64,000 nt of DNA from Bacteroides pyogenes DSM 20611 = JCM 6294. GTDB taxonomy: Bacteria; Bacteroidota; Bacteroidia; Bacteroidales; Bacteroidaceae. The stretch covers positions 1 through 64,000 of the forward strand of contig NZ_ATZH01000011.1 in NCBI RefSeq assembly GCF_000428105.1, written 5' to 3'. Position numbers and translations under genes: made by a program. The notes under the pieces are model-generated. The model saw only the letters and a program-made list of their open reading frames with translations, had not been told where the DNA came from and searched no databases. This document shows, piece after piece, positions 46,306-55,378 of the stretch (position 1 is the stretch's first letter; each line of letters opens with the position of its first letter).

Positions 46306-47697
46306 TCAAGACAATCCGGCGGCTACGCTCACGGCTTGGCGAATGCGGTCGGCCATACCGATTCCTCCTTTGATATTTCCCGCCAATACAAGTCCCGGAT
46401 AAGCACGTTGCAACTTATCGATGGTTTCGAAACGGACGCCACTGCCGACATCGTATTGCGGGATGGCCCGGCGGTGACGGAAGATGCGCACAAGATCGGG
46501 CCGAACATCTTCGGGATAACCGAGCATGGAATGCAGCGTCTCCCTTACCATCTGCTCGATCTCCTCATCGGTTTTATCCAGATATTCCGGATGTCTCACC
46601 CCTCCCACAAAATAAGAAAACAGCATGCCTCCTTCAGGAGCGCGGCCGTCAAAGCAAGAAGAAGGAAACAATATGCCCAACACATCTTTCTTCTCGCACG
46701 AAGGAACAAGTCCACCGAAAGCCGAATGCTTCTTTCCGCCTGTGTCATGCAGACCGACAGCAATTTGCATGATGGGCGCATAATGAAGGGCGGCAATCTT
46801 GTCCATGTCTTCTTTTTCCACGAACGGCAGAATCTGCGGCAACGCGTACGCTCCGACGGTAGTCACCACTTTCTCGCAATCGATGCACTGCTTCTCTCCG
46901 GCAGCCGACAGAAAAGAGACTCTCCAACCTTGCGCGGCAGGCTCTACCGTCACCCCTTTCACAGACAAGGTTATCCGGTCGTTTCCAATCGCACGCCCCA
47001 ACGCCTGAACCAAATGGCCGAATCCTCCCCGCGCCGAAAACACTTTCTTCGTAGCCAACTTGTCGCGCTCCGTCTTGGGCACTTTGGCTTTGGCTATCGC
47101 TCCCCGTATGAAACTTCCGTGATTCTGCTCCAGATTGTACAGTTTCGGAAGGGCATAACGGGTGACCAGCCTCATGGGATCTCCCGCATATACGCCCGAT
47201 AAAAACGGATCGACGGCATAATGCAGAAAAGAGTTTCCCAGACGGCGACGGGCAAGCAGCCCGACCGGTTCGTCGGGATCGGTTCCTTTCGGACGAAACG
47301 GCTCGCCCAATATCCGGAACTTGTCTTTGAAACTGAACAAAGGCGTGCAAACAGCCGACAGAAGCCCTGAAGGCAACGGGCGGAACTTTCCTTTCTTCCA
47401 GATCAACCTCCTTTTGGAATCTTCACAAGCCGTCTCCAGCCGGCATTCAGGCGACAGGCTTTCGAACAGTTCGGCTACTTCGGGACAAGAGATTACCCCC
47501 GTGTTCGGCCCGCTCTCGAACGTAAACCCGTTTTCGGTATACGTCCGTATCTGTCCGCCAATGCGGTCTTGCTGCTCGAGTACCTCCACGTCCTTGTTTT
47601 TACGTACGAGTTCGTAAGCGACGGTCAGGCCGGTCAGCCCGGCTCCGATTACCACAATTTCACGACGACGTATCGAAGATGTATGTATATCATTCAT
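46306..47697 (-). CDS. hemG: Protoporphyrinogen oxidase (FAD, HemY-type)
   Basis: 463 residues. The FAD dinucleotide fold is VIGAGLTGLTVAYELVRK at residues of about 16-33, with EVLEQQDRIGGQIRTY after it, and the C-terminal FAD motif GLVLAGNIKGGIGMADRI. It oxidises protoporphyrinogen IX to protoporphyrin IX, the next-to-last step to heme. It follows hemN by 14 bases. Bacteroides usually lack the early heme pathway but keep late steps, so this gene needs an outside source of a porphyrin precursor. Ferrochelatase is not in the window. Symbol follows Bacteroides usage; it is not the E. coli flavodoxin-like HemG. Confidence 0.9.
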   Translation of the reverse strand: MNDIHTSSIRRREIVVIGAGLTGLTVAYELVRKNKDVEVLEQQDRIGGQIRTYTENGFTFESGPNTGVISCPEVAELFESLSPECRLETACEDSKRRLIWKKGKFRPLPSGLLSAVCTPLFSFKDKFRILGEPFRPKGTDPDEPVGLLARRRLGNSFLHYAVDPFLSGVYAGDPMRLVTRYALPKLYNLEQNHGSFIRGAIAKAKVPKTERDKLATKKVFSARGGFGHLVQALGRAIGNDRITLSVKGVTVEPAAQGWRVSFLSAAGEKQCIDCEKVVTTVGAYALPQILPFVEKEDMDKIAALHYAPIMQIAVGLHDTGGKKHSAFGGLVPSCEKKDVLGILFPSSCFDGRAPEGGMLFSYFVGGVRHPEYLDKTDEEIEQMVRETLHSMLGYPEDVRPDLVRIFRHRRAIPQYDVGSGVRFETIDKLQRAYPGLVLAGNIKGGIGMADRIRQAVSVAAGLS

Positions 47698-47711
47698 AAC
47701 TTGACAGAGAA

Positions 47712-49076
47712 TTAAATGGGTTTGGAGAAAGACCGGGTAGAATGCAGCATCAGCTTATCGAGCGAAGCGGCTACGTTGCGCACGAACGGAGAACCGGAAA
47801 CGGTCATTGCCAGTTGCCGCTCGTCAAACTCGATCAATCCGTCGGCGGCAAATCCCGAAAGCGTATCTTCATCGTAAGCGGTGGCGCCTTTCACCTCATC
47901 GGCAGAAAGGTGCAAACGTCCGGCAAGCTCGTTCCAATCGATCCGGTAGTTGCACATCAGGCTTTCGATCACCTCGCGGGTTATCTGCTCCTCGCGGTTC
48001 AACGTATATCCTTTGACGACGGCAAATTCATTCCGGTTCATCGAATCGATATACCTGCCGATGTCTTTCGTGTTTTGCGCATAAGCCGTATCCAACTGGC
48101 TGATGCCGGTAACCCCGAAGGCGTACACCTGTGCCGTCGTCCGGCGGGTACAATATCCCTGAAAATTGCGGTGAAGCCGGTGATTGTCCAAAGCTTCCCG
48201 GAGTTCATCGTCGGGACGAACGAAATGATCCATACCGATGGAGCAGTACCCCGCATCGTGCAACAACGAAGCTGCCTGCGTAAAGATACGGCTCTTCTCC
48301 TCGCTGGCGGGAAGTCCCGCCTTCTCGAGAATAAGCTGCCGTCTGTTCACCCAGGGAACGTGCGCATAGCTGAAAGTGACCAAACGGTCGGGAGCCAGCC
48401 CGATGGCTTTGGAGACAGTACGTGAGAAAGAATCCGCCGTTTGTCCGGGCAAACCGTAAAGAAGGTCGAGGTTGATGCGCGCACCCGTTTCACGAATCAG
48501 CGAAAAGATTTCTTCCATCGGCAGCAAAGAAGGACGCCGGTTGACTGTTTTCAATACCGCCTGGTTAAAGTCCTGCACGCCTATGCTGTATCGATTGAAT
48601 CCGCAACGCGTAAGTTCCCGCCAATCTTCCCGGTTCAAGTATCCCGGGTGACATTCGATGGCTATTTCGGGACGTTCGATGGTACGGAATCCGGACAACA
48701 AATGCTCGTTCAGTTCACGAATCAACGGTATCGGCAAAGCAGTCGGGCTTCCTCCTCCGTAATGAATCTGAGAAACCAGCCTGTTCTTGTCGAGCAACGG
48801 AATCAGCAGGTCGATCTCTTTGTGAAGAGCCTTCACATATTCTTCCACTTTCTCGGGACGAGCCATCGGGAAAGAGTTGCATCCGCAATAATGGCACAGA
48901 TGACGGCAGAAAGGAATGTGAAGATAAAACGAAACATGATTGTTTTCGGCTGTGTTCGACAGCTTGACGGCATCCGCATACTTCCTGCCGGAATAGGATT
49001 CGAAGTAGTTGGCGGGAGGATAACTCGTATACCTCGGGACCGGGATATTGTATTTTTCTATGATGCTTGAGTTCAT
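47712..49076 (-). CDS. hemN: Oxygen-independent coproporphyrinogen III oxidase
   Basis: 454 residues, radical-SAM. The cluster motif is FCRHLCHYCGCNS (CxxxCxxC plus the extra C of true HemN), preceded by SFYLHIPF, and GGGSPTALP follows. The C-terminal HemN domain (YAFGVTGISQLDTAY and others) is present, which argues against the HemW relatives. It decarboxylates coproporphyrinogen III to protoporphyrinogen IX without oxygen. Its start overlaps the end of the MFS gene by 4 bases, so it is coupled to an import system. Confidence 0.93.
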   Translation of the reverse strand: MNSSIIEKYNIPVPRYTSYPPANYFESYSGRKYADAVKLSNTAENNHVSFYLHIPFCRHLCHYCGCNSFPMARPEKVEEYVKALHKEIDLLIPLLDKNRLVSQIHYGGGSPTALPIPLIRELNEHLLSGFRTIERPEIAIECHPGYLNREDWRELTRCGFNRYSIGVQDFNQAVLKTVNRRPSLLPMEEIFSLIRETGARINLDLLYGLPGQTADSFSRTVSKAIGLAPDRLVTFSYAHVPWVNRRQLILEKAGLPASEEKSRIFTQAASLLHDAGYCSIGMDHFVRPDDELREALDNHRLHRNFQGYCTRRTTAQVYAFGVTGISQLDTAYAQNTKDIGRYIDSMNRNEFAVVKGYTLNREEQITREVIESLMCNYRIDWNELAGRLHLSADEVKGATAYDEDTLSGFAADGLIEFDERQLAMTVSGSPFVRNVAASLDKLMLHSTRSFSKPI

Positions 49077-50311
49077 TCGATTGATTTTTGATAAGAGTCG
49101 GTACGGAAGAAATAACGGATATACAACAAAGATACAAGAGCAAGCGCCACTTCAACCGAAAACAAACCTTGGTATCCGAGGCGATCGGCTATCGCGCCGC
49201 TCAGCAAGGCGACCAATATTCCGCTTAAATGGGTCAGCACGGTCTGAATGGTGAAGTCGGTCCCCTCACATCCCGGACGCACACAATCCATCGAAGTGGT
49301 ATAGACTACGATGCTTGCCATCCCGTAGGCGCTCCACAGCAAAACAATGCCGACGCAGATGGCTGCCGTAGACGGATGAAACCACGACAAGCTCCAGAAG
49401 TAGACGGTAACGGCAAGCGTGAATACGGCAAAAAGAAAGCGGGCTTTGTGCCGACCGATGCGGCGAACCGCCAGACCGGCGAGAAAAGAAACGACAAAAG
49501 CCGCCGCCGTGCCCAACACACCGCTCAGCACTCCGATCTCTTTCATCGAATAGCCCAGATCCACCAGATAGGGACGAAGGACCGAAAGTATGCCGATAAG
49601 ACTCGAATAGTAGAGCACAAGAAATCCGATCTGCGGCCAGATGCTGCGGCGGGCAAAGAACCATATGAAATCGATAAGCCGCGCTCTGCGCGAAAGTTCT
49701 TTGGGCGCTATGCGTATCTTCTTGTTCAACAACAAGGGGATGACGGCGATAAGGACAAATATGCTCAGGCAGGGAAGCACGACATTCCATCCGTAATGCT
49801 GCAACACGAGCAGCAACACTCCTCCCCCGATGAGCGTTCCGCCGAAACTGCCCATCGACTGCATGCTGTTGACCATGCTTTTATCCTGTTTGCTGAAAGA
49901 AAGCACAGCCAGCGCATCGGTCGCTATATCCTGAGTGGCGGAGGCCACGAGGGAAAGAAAGACAAGCAGCAGAATAAAATAGAAGTCGGATTCGAGATGA
50001 AGCAGGCCTGCCAACAGGATCAGCACGGCATATACGATTTCGGAAGCAATGATAAATTTCTTGTAATCGCCGACCGTAATACATTGACGGTCGACCACCG
50101 GCGACCATACGAACTTCAATATCCACGGCAGCTTGATAATTTGCAGCATCGCGATGGACGAAAGCGAGTAATCCGCCTGACGCATCATCACCTGTATGGC
50201 GGTGGAGAAAAAGCTCATCGGGATGGCTTGGGCAATATACAGGCAGAAGAAAGTACCCAGACCGAATACTTTCTCCCGCGAATGGCACATGGCAGTCAGA
50301 TTCATTCTCAT
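49073..50311 (-). CDS. AmpG/RhtX-like MFS transporter
   Basis: 412 residues from MRMNLTAMCHSREKVFGLG, about 12 membrane segments. The opening LGTFFCLYIAQAIPMSFFSTA and the motif SATQDIATDALAV are features of the AmpG and siderophore-importer (RhtX/FptX) branch. It lies between a TonB receptor gene (12 bases upstream) and hemN (4-base overlap). This placement suggests inner-membrane uptake of the compound brought in by the receptor; I infer a porphyrin or ferric chelate. A longer reading frame starts at 50452 but overlaps the receptor. Confidence 0.8.
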   Translation of the reverse strand: MRMNLTAMCHSREKVFGLGTFFCLYIAQAIPMSFFSTAIQVMMRQADYSLSSIAMLQIIKLPWILKFVWSPVVDRQCITVGDYKKFIIASEIVYAVLILLAGLLHLESDFYFILLLVFLSLVASATQDIATDALAVLSFSKQDKSMVNSMQSMGSFGGTLIGGGVLLLVLQHYGWNVVLPCLSIFVLIAVIPLLLNKKIRIAPKELSRRARLIDFIWFFARRSIWPQIGFLVLYYSSLIGILSVLRPYLVDLGYSMKEIGVLSGVLGTAAAFVVSFLAGLAVRRIGRHKARFLFAVFTLAVTVYFWSLSWFHPSTAAICVGIVLLWSAYGMASIVVYTTSMDCVRPGCEGTDFTIQTVLTHLSGILVALLSGAIADRLGYQGLFSVEVALALVSLLYIRYFFRTDSYQKSIE

Positions 50312-50322
50312 TGGCGCCTTGT

Positions 50323-52392
50323 TTACAGATCGACAATGAGCGATACGCCTGCACTGCGAGGCTTGCCTCCCTGCGCATAGCCTCCCGCCCTGAGCCGTGT
50401 ATAATAACTCAGATAGAAAGTATCCGTCAGATTCTTGCCCCATAGCTCGCAAGTAAAGCGTCCTTTGGATGCGCTGACCTTGGCATTCAGCAGGCCATAG
50501 AAGTCTTGCCGAACATCGTTCGTCTCGTTCCAGTAGAGCGGCCCGGCTCCCGTAAAATTGGCATTGAAAGACAAACGGTCGAATATCCGTCCTATATTAT
50601 ATAAGGTATAGGAGGCATTGACGGACAACGTATGTCTCGGAACCAAAGGAAGGAAGTTGCCCGAATAATCGGTCTTCGCATCTTCCATATTCTGCTGATA
50701 GGAAAGGAAACGGGCGTAGGTATAACCATAATTCACCTGCACGGCAAAGTTCCGCAACGGCTGTCCTTGCAGCGAGCATTCAAAGCCTTTGCTATCGGAA
50801 TGCCCGGCATTTCGGGTGACATTCCCCCGCGGTATCCGCTGATCGTACTGCTGGTCTCTCCAGTCGACATAGAAGATGGCTGCCTCGGCGGTAAGCCTGT
50901 TGTCGAACAAGGAGGTCTTCGCTCCGATCTCGTAATTCCAGTTATATTCCGGTTTGAAAGTAAATTCATCGTCCTGCGTGAACGTGACGTTGAACCCGCC
51001 TGCCTTGTACCCCTTCGAAACGCTTGCATACGCCATGCCGGAGGCTGGAAAAATGTATTGCAACGAAAACTTGGGAGTGAGCTGGCTGAAATGAAGCTTG
51101 CTGTCTACCCGCTGTGTTTCTTTCCGTTCTCCTCCGAACGGATGCTTGTAGGCTGCGTAATGATCCGAAGCATGCTCGTAATCGTAGCGCACTCCCACCG
51201 AAGCCGAGAGGCCTGCGTAGATGTCATACGTGGACTGATGGTAGAAAGCAATGCCGGTGGTGGGAATATCGTAGTATTTAGGCGTACTGTATCCCTGCGC
51301 CAGAAAGCTGACCTCCACCCGGTTATCCACCTTTTGATAGAAGGCAAAGAGTCCGGCTATCCAGCGATAACGGCTTTCATTGTTCGATTTGAACGTAAAC
51401 TCCTGACTGTACATATTCTGCTTCAGGCGGGTATCGGCAAAGTATAAAGATTCCGGCGTAAAATCCTGATCAACCCCCAATTTCCCGTCGATGTACTGGT
51501 AAGCCGTCTGGCTGTTGAAGCTGAATTTCTCTCCTTCATAGCGGAAGTTCAAGCCCGAAGCCAGCAGATTCCGTCGGTAACTGCTGACACTGTCGTAGTT
51601 CACCGAAGAGAGTTTTTCGGTCTTCACGTCGTAAGCGCCGTACGGGAAACCTCCTTGATCGGTATAATCGTAAGCGGCGCTGAGCCGTGCCGTCCATTTG
51701 TCCGCAGGCTTCCATACCACTCCCGTGCGAAGGCTCACGTCGTCTGCCTTGTCCGCTTTCTTTCCTGTATACAGATTGGTAAAGACGCCGTCGTTGCGGT
51801 GGTAATTCCCCGTAACCGAAAATCCCAGCCGGTCGTTCAGTCTGGCATACGAAGAAGCCATCAACAGCACATCATTGCGGCTGCCGTATCCGACTTTGAA
51901 CCGAGTGTTCCGGTAGTCGAGCGGAGAGCGCGTGTAAACGTTGATGATTCCGCCTATCGTGTTGCGTCCGTATAGCGTTCCCTGCGGGCCGCGAAGCACT
52001 TCCACCGTACTGATGTCCGACATATCGACATCGAAAGCCGAATTCTCGAAATGAGGCACTCCGTCTATGTACAATCCTACCGAAGGGGCACCGCGTCGCG
52101 ATCCTACGCCGCGGATGTAAATGGGCGAACCTTGCTTGGAACCGTAATCAGGCATGTAAAAGTTGGGAAGCATGGCACTCAACTCTTTGATTCCCCGCAC
52201 CTCATTCTCCCTCAGAAAGCGGCCGTTGATGGAAGAAACCGATAGCGGCGAACGGTTCAACTTATCTTGTTTAAAACCTACCACCGTCACTTCTTCCAAA
52301 GCAATCTTCTTAACAGCTACGGTATCGAGGTCGGTGGCAGAAAGCCCGGAAGGCAGTAAAAAAAGAGCGGAACAAATAAACTGTTTCATCAT
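50323..52392 (-). CDS. TonB-dependent outer-membrane receptor (siderophore/porphyrin type)
   Basis: 689 residues. A signal peptide (LFLLPSGLSA), a short TonB-box-like segment (LEEVTVVGFK), a plug domain with IYIRGVGSRRGAPSVGLYID and VEVLRGPQGTLYGRNTIGG, then a 22-strand barrel ending RSAGVSLIVDL. It lacks the carboxypeptidase-like N-terminal domain of SusC proteins, so it belongs with the iron-chelate receptors (FyuA/FepA-like). A -7 element TAATTTTG is on the minus strand at 52412-52419. It is the first gene of receptor - MFS - hemN - hemG. Ligand unknown. Confidence 0.88.
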   Translation of the reverse strand: MMKQFICSALFLLPSGLSATDLDTVAVKKIALEEVTVVGFKQDKLNRSPLSVSSINGRFLRENEVRGIKELSAMLPNFYMPDYGSKQGSPIYIRGVGSRRGAPSVGLYIDGVPHFENSAFDVDMSDISTVEVLRGPQGTLYGRNTIGGIINVYTRSPLDYRNTRFKVGYGSRNDVLLMASSYARLNDRLGFSVTGNYHRNDGVFTNLYTGKKADKADDVSLRTGVVWKPADKWTARLSAAYDYTDQGGFPYGAYDVKTEKLSSVNYDSVSSYRRNLLASGLNFRYEGEKFSFNSQTAYQYIDGKLGVDQDFTPESLYFADTRLKQNMYSQEFTFKSNNESRYRWIAGLFAFYQKVDNRVEVSFLAQGYSTPKYYDIPTTGIAFYHQSTYDIYAGLSASVGVRYDYEHASDHYAAYKHPFGGERKETQRVDSKLHFSQLTPKFSLQYIFPASGMAYASVSKGYKAGGFNVTFTQDDEFTFKPEYNWNYEIGAKTSLFDNRLTAEAAIFYVDWRDQQYDQRIPRGNVTRNAGHSDSKGFECSLQGQPLRNFAVQVNYGYTYARFLSYQQNMEDAKTDYSGNFLPLVPRHTLSVNASYTLYNIGRIFDRLSFNANFTGAGPLYWNETNDVRQDFYGLLNAKVSASKGRFTCELWGKNLTDTFYLSYYTRLRAGGYAQGGKPRSAGVSLIVDL

Positions 52393-52684
52393 ATACTCAT
52401 CAAATTTCCCGCAAAATTAAAGGTTGACCGCCTTGTACGCAATCCTCATTTCTTAGGATTTTGAAATGATTATTAGCACACACATACGCATAAAATTAAA
52501 TTCTATATTCTAAAACTTATATACTATAATTATTAGTCTTCAATATAATATTATCCATTATGTAATCAAAAATATATTATATTTGTATATAATTATTCAT
52601 ACATCATCCAAAACCTATCAAAACAAAGATGACAAGTAAAACAAAGAGAGAGAAAGAAACAATAATTATCAACATTAAAAAACA

Positions 52685-53629
52685 ATGAAAAAGAAACAGA
52701 GAAGAAACGATTTGATTGGTTTTATGCATGAACTTATATCCCATTTGCATGCAGAAGGACGCTACGGCACCGCACATGTGTATCGGAGCACGTTGAGACG
52801 CATCATCGAGTTTGAAGGAGGACGCAAAGAAATCCCTCTTACAAACGTTACCACCTGTTGGCTGAATGCCTTTCAAAATTATCTTTTGAGTCGGGGAGCC
52901 GGTTCCAACACCATATCCACATACATACGCATGCTACGGGCTACCTACAACCGAGCCGTACAAAAAGGAATGGCTCCCTATATTCCATTCTTGTTCAATA
53001 AGGTGCATACCGGAGTAGAACGTGGAAAGAGCCGTGCCCTATCAGTGGAAATGATGCGCCGAATTATGAAACCGGACCGTGAATTGCCTCCGGAGCTGGA
53101 AGACGCACGTTCCCTGTTTGTATTGCTTTTCATGCTCAGGGGGCTTTGTTTCGTAGATTTGTTTTTCCTACAAAGAAACAACCTCCAAGGAAATGTCTTG
53201 CGGTACCGACGCCACAAGACAGGTCGTTCTCTACGTATAGAAGCCGGTCCCGAAGCCATGGAGATCATCGATAAGCATGCCGGCGGGGCTGCCGGAAGCG
53301 AGCGCTTGTTCTCCCTGTCAGGCACAGCCAAAGGTATGGAATACCACCGATATCAAAGTGCCCTCAGAACATTCAACAAAAGACTCAAACAACTTTCCCG
53401 GCATTTGGAACTGGGAGTGAATCTAAGCACATACTGCGCCCGCCACAGTTGGGCTACCATCGCGAACTTTTGCCACTACGACAAAACGTTGATCTGCAAT
53501 GCCATGGGGCATTCATCCCTTAAAGTGACGGAAACATATTTCCAAGAATTCAGGGATGAAGAGATAAATAGGATGAACCGGGGGATTATTTCATATATAA
53601 TGCAGGGAGAGCGAAAAATAAGAGCCTGA
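52685..53629 (+). CDS. Tyrosine recombinase (DNA invertase type)
   Basis: 314 residues. SAM-like N-terminal domain (1-105) and catalytic domain. Catalytic residues: Arg in FMLRGLCFVDL, the box LSTYCARHSWATIANF (R and H; the first His is Tyr, as is common in Bacteroides enzymes), MGHSSLKVTETYFQEF with the nucleophile Tyr. Lys in RYRRHKTGRSL. The gene ends 50 bases before a 21-bp inverted repeat pair at 53680-53970, so it most likely inverts that segment. A -7 element TATATTTG is at 52578-52585. The gene's composition is more AT-rich upstream, like accessory DNA. Confidence 0.9.
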   Translation: MKKKQRRNDLIGFMHELISHLHAEGRYGTAHVYRSTLRRIIEFEGGRKEIPLTNVTTCWLNAFQNYLLSRGAGSNTISTYIRMLRATYNRAVQKGMAPYIPFLFNKVHTGVERGKSRALSVEMMRRIMKPDRELPPELEDARSLFVLLFMLRGLCFVDLFFLQRNNLQGNVLRYRRHKTGRSLRIEAGPEAMEIIDKHAGGAAGSERLFSLSGTAKGMEYHRYQSALRTFNKRLKQLSRHLELGVNLSTYCARHSWATIANFCHYDKTLICNAMGHSSLKVTETYFQEFRDEEINRMNRGIISYIMQGERKIRA

Positions 53630-53679
53630 ATCGTATAAAAAAAATCTGATATTTTGAAAAAAAACGATTAAAAGCTATT

Positions 53680-53970
53680 GTTACTTGGTAGGTAACGGAA
53701 TCCATTTCAATGCTGCAAAAATAAGCATTTACTTTGATTATCATAAAATTTTTTCTTTTTTTTTCGTAAAACATAAAAAATATATTATATGACTTTCTAT
53801 AACCCTAAAAAAAAGAGTATAACAGAGCCATCCATATCCCTTAATATGGAGTACAGAAAAACACATTCAAGTTGCAAAACGGAAATATTATATCCTTTTT
53901 TTGTGAGCAAACCTTCTTAAAAACTTTTCATAAAAGCTTTTCCAACTGTTTCCGTTACCTACCAAGTAAC
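53680..53970. repeat. 21-bp inverted repeats bounding a 249-bp invertible segment
   Basis: The left repeat 53680-53700 starts GTTACTTGGTAGGTAACGGA; the right repeat 53950-53970 is its exact reverse complement over 21 bases. Each holds a recombinase-like core: arms GTTAC and GTAAC around a 7-base spacer (TTGGTAG). The right site extends to 10-base arms (TTTCCGTTAC and GTAACGGAAA). The segment between (53701-53949) is AT-rich and without a gene but with a promoter-like element. Confidence 0.9.
53716..53748 (-). promoter_or_regulatory. Promoter inside the invertible segment, now facing the recombinase
   Basis: On the minus strand TATTTTTG (53716-53723) matches TAnnTTTG, with TTTT 21 bases upstream as a weak -33. 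It points left, away from the DUF3575 gene. After inversion it would point right. I find no comparable element facing right in the present orientation. Confidence 0.6.
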
Positions 53971-54042
53971 GGAAACTTTCAGCAACATAGACATAAGTAT
54001 AGGTAACGAGCGGAATTTCTCCTGCTCCAAAGGTTGAATCTT

Positions 54043-54554
54043 ATGAATAAAAAAAAATTTTTCCTACTTGTATTCCTACTGTGCCTGCTTTTTCCTAAAT
54101 TCTCCATGGCACAATTCGATTTGGTACATACTAATTTAACGGGGTTGTCAACTGGCAAGCAAGACATAGAAGATTCCATATTTTTTTCGATGCGATGGTC
54201 TGCCCATCTCCCCGTACAATATAACCCATTCAACCCTTGGGGAGATGCCAAGCTGAAAGACCTCACCCTTGCTCCGGACATCCGCTACTGGATGAGAGAA
54301 GCTTATGCAGGCGGTTGTTGCTTCGGCTGCACGATATCTTTTCCCTGTATAATGCCGGAGGTGTTTTCGGGCACCGTTACCGGTATGAGAGGACTGCATG
54401 AGACAGAGGTATTTCCGCAGGATGGGCCCGCCCCCTTTCGAGGAGATGGAACCTCGAGTTCGAACTCTGAGGTAGTATTATATAGGCCGATTGGAAAGAT
54501 TTTCAGTGCGTCCACTGCGGGAAAGAGAATGAGAGCTTAAAGAAGAGAAAATGA
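54043..54554 (+). pseudogene. Decayed DUF3575 gene (first gene of a fimbria-type locus)
   Basis: The start MNKKKFFLLVFLLCLLFPKF is an intact signal peptide, and the region up to LAPDIRYWMREAYAG fits DUF3575 proteins (HLPVQYNPFNPWGD, RYW). From about 54311 the homology continues in other frames: LHDIFSLYNAGGVFGHRYRY, then DRGISAGWARPLSRRWNLEF, then an in-frame TGA, GSII, a TAG, and ADWKDFQCVHCGKEN. So there are two frameshifts and two nonsense codons. DUF3575 proteins are typically encoded at the head of Bacteroides Mfa/Fim-like loci behind invertible promoters; the fimbrillin genes that should follow are missing. Confidence 0.78.
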
Positions 54555-54610
54555 TGATTATAATATTTTACATCTGAAAGGTGTGAATGCAGGTACCGGA
54601 AACCGGATTT

Positions 54611-54725
54611 GCCGAGGTACGAACTTCGAGAGTGCCGAGATAGGCACTTCGGGGGTGTCGAGGTAGGCACCTCGAGGGTGTCAAGGTAGGCACTTCGACC
54701 ATGCCGAGGTAGGCACCTTGGCAAA
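54611..54725. repeat. 23-bp tandem repeat of hairpins (array E)
   Basis: Five units with 23-bp period begin at 54611, 54634, 54657, 54680 and 54703. The core GCCGAGGTAGGCACCTCG contains a 6-bp hairpin (CGAGGT and ACCTCG). It fills most of the gap between the DUF3575 pseudogene and the HU-like gene. Confidence 0.88.
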
Positions 54726-54813
54726 ACGGCTCTGCAAGGGGCTGTGGGGCATGTTCCAACGGAGAGAGTGAAGATGAAGTTTTATGTTTCACTTAATAGT
54801 AATAATTATTGAT

Positions 54814-55311
54814 ATGTTATTCTTTAAAAAACAGAAATCGCATCTGGCGGGTAAACCCGTCAAGCACTACCCGCAGTTAGTGACTGTGGGCAAGCCTGCC
54901 GACACGCAGGAAGTGGCGCGCCGCATTGCGCGCGAGAGTACTTTATCGCCGGCGGACGTGCACGCCGTTGTCCGCGCGTTGCCGGAAGTGATGTCGCAAA
55001 TCATGTCCGAAGGACGAAGCGTAAGCCTTGACGGGCTGGGTTCGTTCCGCTATGCAGGGGTGGTAGGCAAAACGGTAGACCGTGCCGAGGACGTGAACGC
55101 AGACCTTTTCAAAGGGATACGCGTGCGCTTTACTCCCGCGCGTGAACGGAAGGACCTCGGGACGGGATACACCCGGGCACTGGTGAGTGACATCAGCTTT
55201 GCCGAGTGGCAGGGAAAACCGTCGAAGAAAAAGCCCGGAACCGGAGGCGGCAGTTCCTCGCCGGGAGGAGGTTCCGGCGGACACGGCGAGGCTCCCGACC
55301 CGGGCGCATAA
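54814..55311 (+). CDS. HU-like DNA-binding protein with glycine-rich tail
   Basis: 165 residues from MLFFKKQKSHLAGKPVKHYP. The central part matches the Bacteroidota HU-HIG type: ADTQEVARRIARESTLSPAD, VVRALPEVMSQIMSEGRSV, then a beta arm (LDGLGSFRYAG), and GIRVRFTPAR. The C-terminal 30 residues are GGGSSSPGGGSGGHG-like and probably disordered. It should bind and bend DNA. The start at 54784 would add FHLIVIID-like residues not found in the family. It is the first intact gene downstream of the invertible promoter. Confidence 0.85.
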   Translation: MLFFKKQKSHLAGKPVKHYPQLVTVGKPADTQEVARRIARESTLSPADVHAVVRALPEVMSQIMSEGRSVSLDGLGSFRYAGVVGKTVDRAEDVNADLFKGIRVRFTPARERKDLGTGYTRALVSDISFAEWQGKPSKKKPGTGGGSSSPGGGSGGHGEAPDPGA

Positions 55312-55378
55312 AAGGCGGGCTTGCAGGGTACAGAATCCTGCAAGACGTTTTCATCCGTGAAATCTGTGAAACAGCTGC

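Noticed and set aside
54503..54792. Two antisense frames over array E
   Set aside because: They translate the 23-bp repeat (PRCLPRHGRS-like) and carry no start signals or family features.
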